Shown here: one piece after another, positions 23,574-34,063 of the stretch | Layout: every line of letters starts with the position of its first letter | Numbering within the stretch: the stretch's first letter is position 1 | Assembly (NCBI GenBank): GCA_036365455.1 | Contig: JAWQUS010000001.1 | Location: 24,475,001-24,539,000, forward strand | Source of the DNA: Macrosoma leucophasiata | Lineage: Eukaryota; Arthropoda; Insecta; Lepidoptera; Hedylidae | Direction: 5' to 3' | DNA: 64,000 nucleotides | Made by a program: the position numbers and the translations under genes | Notes under the pieces: model-generated | What the model was told of the DNA's origin: nothing | What the model saw: only the letters and a program-made list of their open reading frames with translations | Database searches by the model: none

Positions 23574-24598
23574 CTAAAGTATGTATGTACCATTTTGTTC
23601 GATAACCTTTTGCCATCTTGTAGGTAGGGACATGATCCCATTGCTATAAACATTTTGGGACTTCTCATCAAAATACCGCGATAAGTGGATTTGGCAGTCC
23701 TCTCGTGATGTTAACCTAACATTGCATAAAGAATTCTGAAGAGACCGAAACAGGTGGAAATCTGAAGGTGCAAGGTCAGGACTATACGGCGGATGCATTA
23801 ACACCTCCCAGCCAAACTATCTTAATTTTTGCTGAGTGGCTATAGATGTGTGAGGTCTAGCGTTATCATGATGAAACACCACACCCCTTCTGTTGATCAA
23901 TTCCGGCCGCTTTCTCTCAACTTCTTGCTTTAATCTCATCAGTTGTTCGCAGTAGAGTTCAGAATCGATAGTCCTGCCTGGTGGTAATAGCTCATAATGA
24001 ATAATGCCCTTCCAATCCCACCACACACACAACATCACCTTATTGCGAGTTAACCCGGGTTTCGCCACAGTCTGTGAAGCCTGACCGGCCTTTGACCACG
24101 ACCTTTTTCGCACGTTCTTGTCGTACGTGATCCACTTTTCATCACCAGTTATCAGCTTCTTCAAAAATGATTCGGTTACATTACGTCGTAATAAAGAATC
24201 ACAAATGAGTACACGGTTCATTAGGTTTCTTTCAGTGAGCTCGTGAGGTACCCAAATATCGAGCTTTTTTTGTACCCAGCTTTTTTCAAATCCGCCAAAA
24301 CTGTTTTGTGATCAATTCTCAGTTCTTCAGCTACGTCGTAACTACTGATATGTCGATCTTGCTCCACTTCTTCAAAAATGGCATCCATTTTATCTGTAAT
24401 AGGGCGACCAGAGCGAGGTGCATCTTTGACATCAAAATTTCCGGATTGAAAACGCTTAAAGCAAATTTGTGTTACTCTCACAGACACTGCACTAGGTCCA
24501 TAAACATCGCAAATTTTTTTCGCGGCTTGCGTTGCATTTTTACCTTTTTTGTAGTAAAATTTTAAAATGTATCGAATATCTTCATTAGATTCACTCAT
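23574..24598 (-). pseudogene. mariner transposase, broken by one frameshift and one stop
   Basis: The enzyme would cut and paste its own element at TA sites. From 24598 it reads MSESNEDIRYILKFYY, KNATQAAKKIC and APRSGRP (N-terminal helix-turn-helix region). The frame then slips at the run of seven T at 24265-24271 (one base short) and resumes as LDIWVPHEL. The catalytic triad is present: TGDEKW at about 24132-24149, HHDNARPH at about 23847-23871, and YSPDLAPSD at about 23757-23785. The second and third aspartates are 34 residues apart (D34D, mariner type). An in-frame TAG at 23817-23819 replaces what is normally a glutamate codon. Two lesions, so inactive, but otherwise nearly complete at about 340 codons. 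Confidence 0.92.
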
Positions 24599-24924
24599 CT
24601 TGACAGTACGAAAAACAAATAAAAATCACACATTTGCCTAATTTGAATTTGGAATTATGTTCTTTAAAATTTTAACTTTCAATGATACCAAAACCAGCCA
24701 GATACAAATACTACAGCCAAAGAGATTTTATTACTAGTTCATACATACTATAATGCGAAAAGACTTTTTCCCCAACCTATTATATCTTAAGTGAGAAGTG
24801 AGTGTAAATTAGGGGCCCGATTTTTAACCAACGTGAGCTCAGTAGCATGAAATGATGATTTGCAGATGCAAAAACACACATAAATAAAAAGAACACAACT
24901 AAAACCCTAACACTACGAAAGTCC

Positions 24925-25135
24925 AAACGAGATTTGAGGGTTTCCCTCGATTTCTCGATGATGCCATCATCAAATCCCAACTTGATAGCAATGGCACCTT
25001 GGAAGAATACTGTTTCAAACAACACAATAATTTTTGAAATCGGTCCACAATTGACGGAGCATTCGGTGAACACCCATATAAATAAACATACAGGCCATTA
25101 TAGAATCTTTTCGTTTTTGAAGTCGGTTGAAAAAA
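24925..25135. repeat. dispersed lepidopteran repeat
   Basis: GAGGGTTTCCCTCGATTTCTC, ATGCCATCATCAAATCCCAA, ATTTTTGAAATCGGTCCAC and ACACCCATATAAATAAACAT follow the order of a common moth repeat; the right edge has TTTTTGAAGTCGGTTGAAAA. I recognise it from memory only; class unknown. Confidence 0.45.
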
Positions 25136-25389
25136 ATCGTCGGCGCCACAATTCGAGACGCGCGGTTACGGGCGGGGATTGTATTACAGAAAGGACCTTG
25201 TCGATCTCTGATATCACGCGGTGCCAGTTCATACTTAGAATGGAAAGACTAGCTATTATTAGGTGTATTAACTTAATAGAAGAAAAAAATACGATTAAAA
25301 TAGAAGAAAAAATACTAATAGAAGCAAAAAACAAGTGCGTTGTATTCACATAAAAGGATCGCCATAGAAAAATGAGCTGCGCGACTAAG

Positions 25390-25650
25390 TACTGGTGGTA
25401 AAAAGAGCTGCAGTGTAGGAGCTCGAGGGCTTAGGCACCACCGCATTACCTATCTATCTGCCGGCAAATGGTAGCGTTCAGCACTATCGTGTTCCGGTTA
25501 GATGATAATGCATAGCTCTGTTATAACTATCACAGAAACAAACAAGTAAGGTCTCAGGGGTGGCAACGCATACGCATTTTGATCTTGAGTCTTTGTGTAA
25601 GTGTCTATAGGCTGCAGTCATCACTTAACATCATGCTTGTTTGCCACAAA
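25390..25650 (+). repeat. family A repeat
   Basis: Starts TACTGGTGGTAAAAAGAGCT, has CACCGCATTACCTATCTATC, TTCAGCACTATCGTGTTCCG and AGGCTGCAGTCATCACTTAA, and ends TGCTTGTTTGCCACAAAAAT. Its middle (GTTATAACTATCACAGAAAC) differs from most copies but matches 3010-3255, suggesting a subfamily. Confidence 0.75.
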
Positions 25651-25684
25651 AATCACAGAAACTGTATCGCAGTCACGATCTTGT

Positions 25685-25805
25685 AAATTTGATATGGATG
25701 GCCGAGCGGAGGGTTACGGATCCGATCCTCGCGCCCGTACAAATATTTGTTTGGCCTACAGATATTTATTTCGGATCTGTGTGTTTGTGTATGTGATGTG
25801 AGACG
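25685..25805 (+). mobile_element. SINE-H copy with tRNA-like head
   Basis: GGATGGCCGAGCGGAGGGTT resembles the D-arm of a Ser/Leu-type tRNA. CGATCCTCGCGCCCG stands in for the B-box arm. ATATTTGTTTGGCCTACAGA and GTGTGTTTGTGTATGTGATG form the body. It abuts the family A copy to its left. Confidence 0.65.
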
Positions 25806-26254
25806 TTAGACTATAAGGATGCACGTGGTTATGAAGGGGATTGCTTGCCAGAGTTACCAGATGCCGTACTTCCTATCTAAAGTTAAAATACTGCTCGAAA
25901 TCACTCACCCTCAATTTGGCATTTTTATCACATACACAGTTATTGCAACAACATAAGCTTGTCATATAAATTTCCACGAGTTATGAGCAATATTTCGGAG
26001 CCATGAAAAGTTGAACGACATTTTTCTTCGGAGGCGATGGTGGATGAAAATTATAAATAGCTTAGATAGCGAAGAGTTTGTCCTCTTGGTTGATCTTTCC
26101 GGCTGGGTGCACACTGAGAGATTTTTAAAGACACTAAGAAAGTTTTATGTAATTACGTAGTGAAATGCCGAAATCCAGGGTTGGTTCAGCTTGCCTGCCT
26201 TTAACGACGGGTAATCATTGGGCACAGATTTGTATAAATATAAAATACCTACGC

Positions 26255-26410
26255 TTGCCACTCACTGCAGTATTCAAGGTATAAAACCTGTATCTTGGAT
26301 GCAGTTGAACACACACAATACATACACAAACATCCAGAATCAAATGAAATATCTGTAGGCCATAGATATTTGCCCTATAGATAGTGGGGATCAAAACCCG
26401 CTAATCGGAT
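26255..26410 (-). mobile_element. SINE-H copy
   Basis: Plus strand: AGGTATAAAACCTGTATCTT, GGATGCAGTTGAACACACAC, ATACATACACAAACATCCAG, ATATCTGTAGGCCATAGATA and GTGGGGATCAAAACCCGCTA (B-box arm inverted). Confidence 0.65.
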
Positions 26411-26538
26411 TATCATATTATTACCGCGACTCGCGCCAGCGGCTGCACGCATAGGAGCCCACAGGGAGGGACACAGGGAACCCTTGGACTGCCATCAACA
26501 CTCCTAAACTCATAATGGCGTGTGGAAACAGAGACCTA

Positions 26539-26672
26539 TGGTCAAATACTTAAACGTCATTCAAATCTAAGTGGGACTTAAAAGTCTTCTGTCTTTTATA
26601 AAATACGTTCAAACGAGATAGCGCACATTTGAGGGTTGCTTGTAATTGAGTGACGTTTGAGTATTCGGCCAC
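26539..26672 (-). mobile_element. small MITE, GGCCGAATACTCAAACGTCA-type TIRs
   Basis: The ends TGGTCAAATACTTAAACGTC and GACGTTTGAGTATTCGGCCA are inverted repeats. The internal block AAGTGGGACTTAAAAGTCTTC matches the sister copy at 28880-29017 in reverse. TA flanks both ends, suggesting a Tc1/mariner-type target. Confidence 0.75.
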
Positions 26673-27014
26673 TAGTGAGTTAACCAGATTAATCTTGCCA
26701 GAGACTGTATGCAGAGATCGCCTAAGCAAAATTTCGTTTTTAATAAAAATAAGACTGTTTTGTCTCCATTTATTTATCAGAGTAGACAAAACCAATTTTG
26801 TGAAATTGGAAGGAAGCTTAAAAGTGCAATAAATAATGCTTGCTGCATTATTTTAAATGGAAACCGGCGACTCGTTAAGCTGCGGATATGTTGGCAATGC
26901 GCCAGCCTCATTTCGTTCGACATGCCTCAACTACAAATTGGAGTGCCTGATTTTTTGGCTCTCACTCTACTTGTAGGATATTCTCTCTTTCTTTTTATTA
27001 CAGTTATAGCGTAA

Positions 27015-27297
27015 CTCCCTTATTAATGAACATTTTTTAGCTAAAATGTTGCAAATCTCTTGTTTATCTCTTTCTATCTGCAATGTTACTGACAAAGACT
27101 AACCCCCTTATTCATAAACGTATTTTAGCTTAAGTGTTGCTAATCTCTCCTTTGTCTTTTTCTATCTTGCACATTTGACAATGCAATTGACAAAGACAAA
27201 GCATTCTATAGCTAAAACGTGTCTAATGTACGTTTATGAATAAGGGGGTAAACATATTAGCTAGCGTATCTAATGTGTATGTTTCTAAATAAAAGGG
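27015..27297. mobile_element. older MITE copy, split by a younger copy of the same family
   Basis: The left half, CTCCCTTATTAATGAACATT to CTGACAAAGAC, lies at 27015-27099. The right half, ATATTAGCTAGCGTATCTAA to AAATAAAAGGG, resumes at about 27254-27297. TAA flanks the outer element on both sides (27012-27014, 27298-27300). The halves align with the intact inner copy on each side of the break. Confidence 0.85.
27103..27248. mobile_element. 146-bp Harbinger-like MITE, intact, TSD TAA
   Basis: CCCCCTTATTCATAAACGTA at the left is mirrored by TACGTTTATGAATAAGGGGG at the right. TAA lies at 27100-27102 and 27249-27251. The interior has AAGTGTTGCTAATCTC and GACAAAGCATTCTATAGCTA. Another copy is at 51224-51427. 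Confidence 0.85.
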
Positions 27298-27315
27298 TAA
27301 GTATTTTATTAAGGA

Positions 27316-27400
27316 CTAGCATTTTGCCCGCGTCTTTGTATACGCATAATAATTTCAGGAATTCTCTCTTAGGGCTCCCCCTTCTTAATATTGCTAAGTT
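27316..27400 (-). mobile_element. Helitron 3' end fragment
   Basis: A|CTAGCATTTTGCCCGCGTC is the inverse of a GACGCGGGC...CTAG|T terminus. The 5' extent is unclear. Confidence 0.4.
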
Positions 27401-28870
27401 GAACTGTAAATAAATGAAAGATTTCTTGAATTTCTGTTTTTGAGCCTCGATGAGATAACTTTTAGATTTCTATCTTAAATAGGTTATCTGTCCTTCCAAC
27501 GATAGTCTGAGAGATTTAATACGGAATAGTATCCATCGATAAGTGATTGTAATGCATATAAGGGGACAAATATTTTTGTTTGTCTTAAGTGGATAAAGGA
27601 AAGGAATATTATAGCATTTAGAAAATGTCCGTAAGGCAGTTAAAATACCGTTAAGCCCGGTGTACACCCGACGTGCAGCGAAAGTGACAAATGAGACGAG
27701 GGGCTGCCCGCCGGGGCACGTGACGTGACGCACGTCTGCACCCGCCCTTCATTTTTTGTTGCTGTATGCCTCCGCAGCTCATTCATAATCAGGGTCGGTA
27801 ATGCCTCTCGGTCCGTACATGATAAATAAGTTTCTTTATCGTTTCATTGGAGATCTTAGGTTTGTTATGCCTCCAGAGAAGCAACGCATCGTAGTTAGAG
27901 ATATGTATATATGTTTGTATGTAATGTTTTGTCTTTGTATTTCCAAATGTATTATTATTAAGTCTAGTTACATGGTTACAGGAGCATTGAATCTTCGCAT
28001 CGAGATTATTCGAGACTCCATTCCTTTCTCTTGTTATCCAACCATAAAATAGATCGTATACCTAATACCACCTCTTCACGGTAACGCACAAAGCTTAAGC
28101 TATAGTCTGCTATAGAAATCAAATACGATGAATTTAAATTAAAACATCAAGTAGGTACCTACCTACGTTTTAATTTGAACTACGTTGAATCAATGTTTCA
28201 CAATAATAACGATAATGAAATTGCTAAGTGAGAATGCTAAACAAAACCAATATTAATATTATAATGGTCGTCGAGTGCAATACTGCAAAAAGGGGGCAGG
28301 CGGGCGCGTCGGGAGGGTTAAGCCGATTATTCTCGTAATTCTGATGAGGATTTGTTCCAATACCAATCTTTTAGTATATTTCATACAACAACTTTATAGT
28401 TTTGTGTTTTCATTTATGCATGAGAAAGCATACGATGTCGTCTCTAGTTTTATGAACACTTATGTATATCTACTATTTGCCATCTCGTGTAGATTTCTTT
28501 TAATGGATTCACGTACCTACGCGGCACGTCTCGAGACGGCACTAGTCTACTTCACCGGGCAATCGACGAGCGCAGAGGGCACTCTTAGCCTAAATAAAGT
28601 AAGAAAAAAAAGCGTAACTGCCTAAGGGAGACCTCTGTAAGTCCGAACCTCGGTTAGGGACGTTGCAAAGAGACTCATAAGACATATGCGATTAGGGGCG
28701 TGTAGATTTGTCTACAGCTTTGTCCTCGCAAGTGGCAACGTATCTAGATTAAAATCTCTTGTTTTAATTTATGATGATGTTAACAGCCTTCAGTTGGTCG
28801 CTATTTACTCGCCATAAATGGGAACTGTATGTTTGTTTGACACACTTCATGACATGAAAAAGTAACAATA
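27401..28870. other. no gene recognised
   Basis: Includes a frame open over about 115 codons at 28275-28625, but its translation is low in motif content and no family is recognisable. A short palindromic TAGGTACCTACCTAC lies at about 28152. The rest is AT-rich with stops. Confidence 0.4.
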
Positions 28871-28879
28871 ACACACTTA

Positions 28880-29017
28880 TGGCCGAATACTCAAACGTCA
28901 CTCAATATTAAGCAACCCTCAAATGTGCGCTATCTCTATCGTTTGAACGCGTTTTGTAGAGAGGGAGAAGACTTTTAAGTCCCACTTAGATTTGAGTGAC
29001 GTTTGAGTATTTGGCCG
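28880..29017 (+). mobile_element. 138-bp MITE, TA-flanked
   Basis: TGGCCGAATACTCAAACGTC at the left mirrors GACGTTTGAGTATTTGGCCG at the right. TA lies at 28878-28879 and 29018-29019. Sister of 26539-26672, in the opposite orientation; both carry AGACTTTTAAGTCCCACTTA. Confidence 0.8.
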
Positions 29018-29089
29018 TAACAAAGGCGCAAGTGTATATGAATTGGTGTTCACTTTAAGATTTCACAACTTTCAAAGTTAGAGAAGGAT

Positions 29090-29200
29090 GTGAAATGTTA
29101 CAATAACTTTAACGAATACCGTGGTGCAACCCTCACTAATTTAATTTGTTTGTTTTTGACTTGTCATAAGCGGTGCTTATCACCCTAAATAAATATCAAA
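29090..29200 (+). mobile_element. LINE 3' end fragment
   Basis: TTAATTTGTTTGTTTTTGAC, TTGTCATAAGCGGTGC and TCACCCTAAATAAATATCAA recur at 33630-33715 as TTTGTTTTTGACGTGTCATA, AGAGGTGCCTCTCACCCTAA and ATGAATAAATGAG. A shared 3' UTR of an unidentified LINE. Confidence 0.5.
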
Positions 29201-30569
29201 ATCATGAATTTCTGATTCTGCACGTGTACAGAAAAAGGCCACTAGCTTACTTACAGAACGATTCAAATTCCAGTTCACTCACACGTGCCCATGAAATTCC
29301 TACATCAAAAAGTAATGCTAAACTCGTGTGTCAGAAGCGAAACAAGCGGGGGAGAAGTTTCTCAGGTTTCTGTTGACATCGCCAATACATTAGCGTTGGA
29401 TACACTGATCTGTACATTATGTGGCATTTATTAATTAATGTGATATTTTTGAGAACATAGGTAATAATATCTAATAGTATAATAATATCTTTTAAACAAA
29501 AGCGTAGTACATTATTAAATTCTTGGCTGTCCCTCATAATAACGCACTTTAAATTTAATAAGCTTTGTCTATCCTAAACGTATAAGAATTATTTTTGTTT
29601 AAAATGGGACATCCCTAATGAATTTGCGTTTGTATGCGTGAACAGCGCATTTTGTAAAACTTCTCAAAGTCGATTACCTAGTTTACCTACTGTATGATTT
29701 TCTTATACTCTGCTACTACCGTGTTTTTTTACGACTCCCAATACAGCCACTCACTAAGTGAGGGGAGGACAGTTGACTGTCACAAAAATTGGTACATTAA
29801 AGCTCTATATCTCCTAAACGGATTTCTTTATAGAAAAATATTTATCACGAACTCACTCAATTTTTAAAGACATGTCAAACAAGACTACACATGATGGGCT
29901 ACGGAACCCCAAAAATAATACTAAACAGATAAAGGTTCAACATGTCTGAAAAACATAGATGTAACGTTATTCGTGGCACTTAAGTTTGTCGATCAAAGTA
30001 AACAAATACCATTGTGACAAAATAACCAATACGTACGGTACGACAAAACTTATTACGGATTCAGTTCGCATTCGAATTTAGCATTTAGATCAACATTATG
30101 GTCCACGGTAAATAGATCGATCAGTATGAAAGAATAAATCGTACGCTCAATTACACTTAATCGAATTCTCGAATCCGTTCGCGGATAAACTCCTATTAAA
30201 TCTATCGGATATCCGAATGTATTATATGGGCACTTCTACAAAAGTTGGGCGACTTTTACCTTCATTTTGTTTACACAGTTTTTGAACAAAAGAAGAAGAT
30301 TTTTTGACATGGGGAGGTAGGTAATACAATACTGAATGAAACCGTCCTAAATCGGGCCAGAAACTTTCTAAATTCGTTTTCGAAATATCTAAATTTTTGT
30401 AAATTTGAGTGCCATGGAACTGACGATGCTAACACGGTACTGATTAAAGGACACAGTTCTTAGGAAATTTCAGATTTATTGCAAATATTTTAATATCTAA
30501 TAATGCCACTTATATCTTAGGTTCAAATGACAAATGCTTACGACAATAATAATACTTTTTTTATCTAAT

Positions 30570-30843
30570 GAAGCCGGCAGACAAGTATGCAGTTCACATT
30601 GCTGTTATGACTGTAGCCTATAGACACCCACATAAAGACCAGAGGTCAAAATGCAGATGTGTTGCCACCCCTGAGACCTGAGTAATTATGTCTAAGTTAT
30701 TACAGGGCCGTATATACCATCTAGCCGGAACACGATAGTGCTTAACCCTACCATATGGCGGCAGATAGGTTGGGTAATGCGGTGGTGCCTACGCCTAGAG
30801 CTCTTAGTCTGTATTTTGATGTACTGGAACTCTACCACCAGTA
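30570..30843 (-). repeat. family A repeat inside the 3.1-kb TIR element
   Basis: The plus strand runs from ACAAGTATGCAGTTCACATT to TCTACCACCAGTA. The end near the ACTGGTGG boundary carries an extra segment, TCTTAGTCTGTATTTTGATG. Confidence 0.75.
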
Positions 30844-31272
30844 AATCAAAATACAGACAACTATTTAGTTCACTGTGACAAATTTCGAAGTTGCTCCCGT
30901 ACTATCTGTAAAAAACCAGTCTTCAAAACAGCCCACTGAAAACTTGCTAAGACTGAAGTAATTTCCTTATTAATAGTTAACATATTAAGGAGTTGGTATG
31001 AAATATTTAACGTCTTTGTCATTAAATAACATTCGCAAAATAGAAGTCCGAGTCTTAAACTTTTCAGTATTGACGAAAAAATTACAACTAAATAAATACT
31101 TGCAAACTGAGACAGTGTCCGTTACAATAAACAACATATTAATTAGTTATTAAGAAATATAAACGATACGTATTTTGGCCGTAAACAAAATTAGCAAAAT
31201 AGAAAACTTAACAATAACTTTTCAGATGTAACGAAAATAACTTCTAACTAACTCAGTCTATAGTACTAGTTA

Positions 31273-32155
31273 TCCTACTACTATTATAAAGGCGAAAGTT
31301 TGTATGTATGGATGTATGGATGTTTGTTACTCTTTCACGTAAAAACTACTGAATGGATTTGAATGAAACTTTACCACAATATAGCTTATACATCAGAATA
31401 ACACATAGGCTATAGCTTATACATCAGAATAACACATAGGCTACAATTTTTGAGGTTTTTAATGTGAGGTCGTAGAAAAAACACATTTTTTGCGCTTACA
31501 TTGCAAACGCTGACTGAATCCTACAAGATAGATCAAAACAATTTACTACAGTATTGTACAACTTAAAAAGGTCTACAAAAAAGTCCGTGATGGTATATAT
31601 TTATCTCTTAGGAATAACCCACAATAACCATTTTTTATCCTTTACTTTGTACGAGAAATAATGGCTTATTTACGAAGCGATTTTAAGCAATACAGTATTA
31701 ATCCTTATCCAATTAAGTATCTTAAATACATTGTGCATTTAATAAAGATCAATATGGCTTTTTACAGCATGTAAATTAAATAAATATTTTCGAAGATATC
31801 ACAGATTTAAAATGCAGAGTCATAGCAATTTCGGCGATAAATACCGTTTCGGTGATAAATACCGGCAGCGGCGCCAGGCGAACGGGGCGTGGGGGGAGCG
31901 GGGTAGGTGCGGTGGGGAAGAAGTGGCTCATCGCTGAGTGCGCGACCCGAACGCGGGCAGACGCGTGAGGGCAGACGTCATTGACGGTTGTGTCCGTTTT
32001 GCGAATTTTCAAGGCACTAGCGATTTCTTTTTGGTTAGGAGTTACACGTACAAATTAGGGCTCTGCAGTGCTTAGTTACCGTATTTCTTACTTATTACTA
32101 GACTAGACGGGACGAACCTGAAGTCCACGCGAACGAAGTCGCGGGCAAAAGCTAG
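31273..32155 (+). mobile_element. Lep1-type non-autonomous Helitron, 883 bp
   Basis: Begins TCCTACTACTATTATAAAGG after a host A and contains GTTACTCTTTCACGTAAAAA and TGAATGGATTTGAATGAAAC. It ends CACGCGAACGAAGTCGCGGG...CTAG before a host T. These are standard Helitron end rules (5' TC, hairpin, 3' CTRR, A|T target). A 40-bp direct duplication (AGCTTATACATCAGAATAAC...) occurs at about 31383-31442. The interior 31850-31990 is unusually GC-rich. No Rep/helicase coding. Confidence 0.85.
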
Positions 32156-32195
32156 TAGTAAATAGGAACAAAATAATCACTTTTCAAAAACATAA

Positions 32196-32369
32196 TTAAA
32201 TTCGTAAAATATCGTATTTCCTTTCATTACAAGACTTGGAAAGGGAAGCTTTTTTTATCTGCTCTACTGGCACACCTGACACGTGGTTTTCGTCCAGTTG
32301 AAACAAAGTACCGTCCGTATTCCAGACTTTGAGCAATGTGATTCTCAACTCTCCAACTCTTGTTTTCAT
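32196..32369 (-). pseudogene. 58-codon minus-strand frame behind a splice-acceptor-like site
   Basis: From 32369 the frame reads MKTRVGELRITLLKVWNTDG, then TLFQLDENHVSGVPVEQIKK, then ASLSKSCNERKYDILRI and a stop. Immediately upstream is AATATTTTTATAATTTCAG, a good 3' splice site. Composition looks protein-like, unlike most frames here. It lies inside the 3.1-kb TIR element, so it may be the last exon of that element's own gene. I do not recognise the family; chance cannot be excluded at this length. Confidence 0.3.
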
Positions 32370-32647
32370 CTGAAATTATAAAAATATTGTTTAATCATCA
32401 GTATCTATTCAAATTTAAAGGCCCTAACATAAAGTCATCAGTACCGTGGTAACACGTCAGTCCCTTGTCGGAGCATCTGCCATAGGACTGATGACACGGT
32501 ACTGATGAATTAGATACAAATTCTAGGTTAAAATGTCACGTAATGTTTTTACTGGTCAATTTCGTAAGTGGGGTGCATTATTTAAAAAAAACACATTTAG
32601 TTATATTAAAATTACAGGAAAATATTTTAAAATAAAGAAATTATTAC

Positions 32648-32797
32648 TCACCACGGTACTGAAATGTTGACTGGCACTACACGTTCCCTGGCCGCTGCCG
32701 GCCAGCTGACGCTGTTTTTTAAATCGCCGGTTAAAAACCAGATGAACGTATCTACAATTTTGTCAATGTTGAGAAAATGACCTCCATTTCTGTTCAG
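32648..32797 (-). pseudogene. 50-codon minus-strand frame, possible transposon coding remnant
   Basis: Reads LNRNGGHFLNIDKIVDTFIW, then FLTGDLKNSVSWPAAARERV, then VPVNISVPW and a stop. A GTGAGT donor-like site overlaps its end, but splicing it there to the frame at 32196-32369 gives an immediate stop, so the two are not simply consecutive exons. Half of it lies in the palindrome arm at 32728-32777. Family unknown. Confidence 0.3.
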
Positions 32798-32856
32798 TTA
32801 ATTGCGTTTTCTCAACATTGACAAAATTGTAGATACGTTCATCTGGTTTTTAACCG
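32728..32856. repeat. long palindrome, 50-bp arms, 29-bp spacer
   Basis: CGGTTAAAAACCAGATGAAC... up to ...TGTTGAGAAAA (32728-32777) is repeated in inverse at 32807-32856 without visible mismatch. The right arm looks like an inverted copy of a piece of the left sequence. Confidence 0.9.
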
Positions 32857-33629
32857 ACGAAATGCCGGCTTGACAAATATGGCACCTGTAGATAACTTCA
32901 CTAATAGTACTACAGATAGATCGAGGACTTGATGTTTGAACTTACATAATTTGCGAGAATTTTGAATTTTAATATTGCACACAGGACTGACGAGTAAAAA
33001 CAAACACAAAGTATAGACATATATTTTTTTAACTATTAATAATTGGGTTACTCCGAAATATGGAAAATACATTACAAAATGTTTCTTTTTCTGCATTGTA
33101 CAAGTAAAGTTTACATAACTTATAAACATCTGGAGAAAAGTACGATCTATTGTGTAATTTGGGAGTTATGACACGCCATAGTACTGACGATTTGAACATT
33201 GATTTCATTATTTCAATAACTCAAAATTGAAATAAAACGTCATCATTTAGTGGACACCTAAAAGTAACTTAGATTAATTGAAATATTAGGAAATATTTAC
33301 ATAATTTTAAAAAATATGTGTTTTATCGACTGGTGACATCAAGTCGCCCAACTTTTGTAGAATCGCCCATATCATAAATGTGGGAAACCAGATTGGTATA
33401 GCTTAAAATTTATTGTTTAGTGTATTGATTGGGTGATAGTATTGATAGGAAGATTAGATAAGATGTTACCGATCTAGCTTCTGGATTAGGCGGCACACTT
33501 CTCTGATATACTTTTTACTCACACATTCTTCTGATATACTTTTTACATTAGTTTATTACATTTAGTTTTATCTTAGTGATATTCTTGACTTTACAAATAT
33601 TTTTTATTTTGTTTGACATGTATATCAAT

Positions 33630-33715
33630 TGTTGTTCACTTTAATTTATTTTATTTGTTTTTGACGTGTCATAAGAGGTGCCTCTCACCCTAAATGAATA
33701 AATGAGTTTTGATAT
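33630..33715 (+). mobile_element. LINE 3' end fragment (relative of 29090-29200)
   Basis: TTTATTTGTTTTTGACGTGT, CATAAGAGGTGCCTCTCACC and CTAAATGAATAAATGAG match the 3' UTR block at 29135-29200. Confidence 0.5.
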
Positions 33716-33894
33716 GTTTGGAGTCTATGTTCAATATTACTTCGGATTGGTATCGATATGGTATCTACTTAAGATCTACTTAAGTCGCAGTCGTCGTCGT
33801 CTATATATTATGTAAAGCACCGTATTAATGGTGACATTGCAATAAATAAATAAATAAATAGATATATAAAGTCTCGAGTTTGGCGTCGTTACAT

Positions 33895-34045
33895 AGGTAC
33901 AAATGGACCTGGACTAAGTGCAGTTAGTCAACCGGACAATGGTATATTCCCCCCTGCAACAGTGTTGTGCGACATTAGGGGCGAATCTTTGGAGCTTTCG
34001 TCCAGCAGTGGACGTCTTTCGGATGAGATGATGATGATGATAATG
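33895..34045 (+). mobile_element. LINE-D 3' end with (ATG)n tail
   Basis: CTAAGTGCAGTTAGTCAACC, GACATTAGGGGCGAATCTTT and CGTCCAGCAGTGGACGTCTT are followed by ATGATGATGATGATAATGAT. The CAGCAGTGGACGTC end before an (ATG) microsatellite is a typical lepidopteran LINE terminus. Partners: 37695-37862 (+), 39410-39500 (-), 50960-51115 (-). Confidence 0.6.
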
Positions 34046-34063
34046 ATAGGTCTGTAGTCTGAT

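Larger units (their letters stand above)
23228..24780 (-). mobile_element. mariner-family DNA transposon, interrupted by an RTE insertion
   Basis: Inverted termini share AGGTTGGGGAAAAAGT (23230 onward and, inverted, up to 24778) followed by TTCGCATT-type sequence. Flanking TA dinucleotides (23226-23227, 24781-24782) fit mariner targeting. Total length is 1553 bp; removing the 258-bp RTE piece and its 11-bp duplication leaves 1284 bp, the usual mariner size. The single transposase frame runs on the minus strand. The mellifera-like subfamily is my guess from KNATQAAKKIC and WVPHEL motifs. Confidence 0.9.
30227..33369. mobile_element. 3.1-kb TIR-bounded DNA transposon, unclassified, carrying nested insertions
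   Basis: Inverted termini: left TGGGCACTTCTACAAAAGTT then GGGCGACTT (30227-30255); right the inverse, with two differences (33341-33369). TA lies just outside each end (30225-30226, 33370-33371). Inside are a family A copy (30570-30843), a Helitron (31273-32155), a 50-bp-arm palindrome and two short minus-strand frames. A motif of the type CATCAGTACCGTGG recurs at about 30437, 32441, 32499, 32652 and 33176. Removing nested pieces leaves about 2 kb. The superfamily cannot be fixed from the TIR. Confidence 0.7.

Noticed and set aside
31850..31990. GC-rich patch in the Helitron as a possible captured gene exon or CpG island
   Set aside because: The minus-strand frame (31776-32012) is proline- and alanine-rich without a motif, and no splice sites fit.
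32370..32650. Intron joining the two exon-like frames
   Set aside because: Using the GTGAGT donor near 32650 and the acceptor at 32370 produces an immediate stop in the frame that looks coding, so a simple gene model fails.
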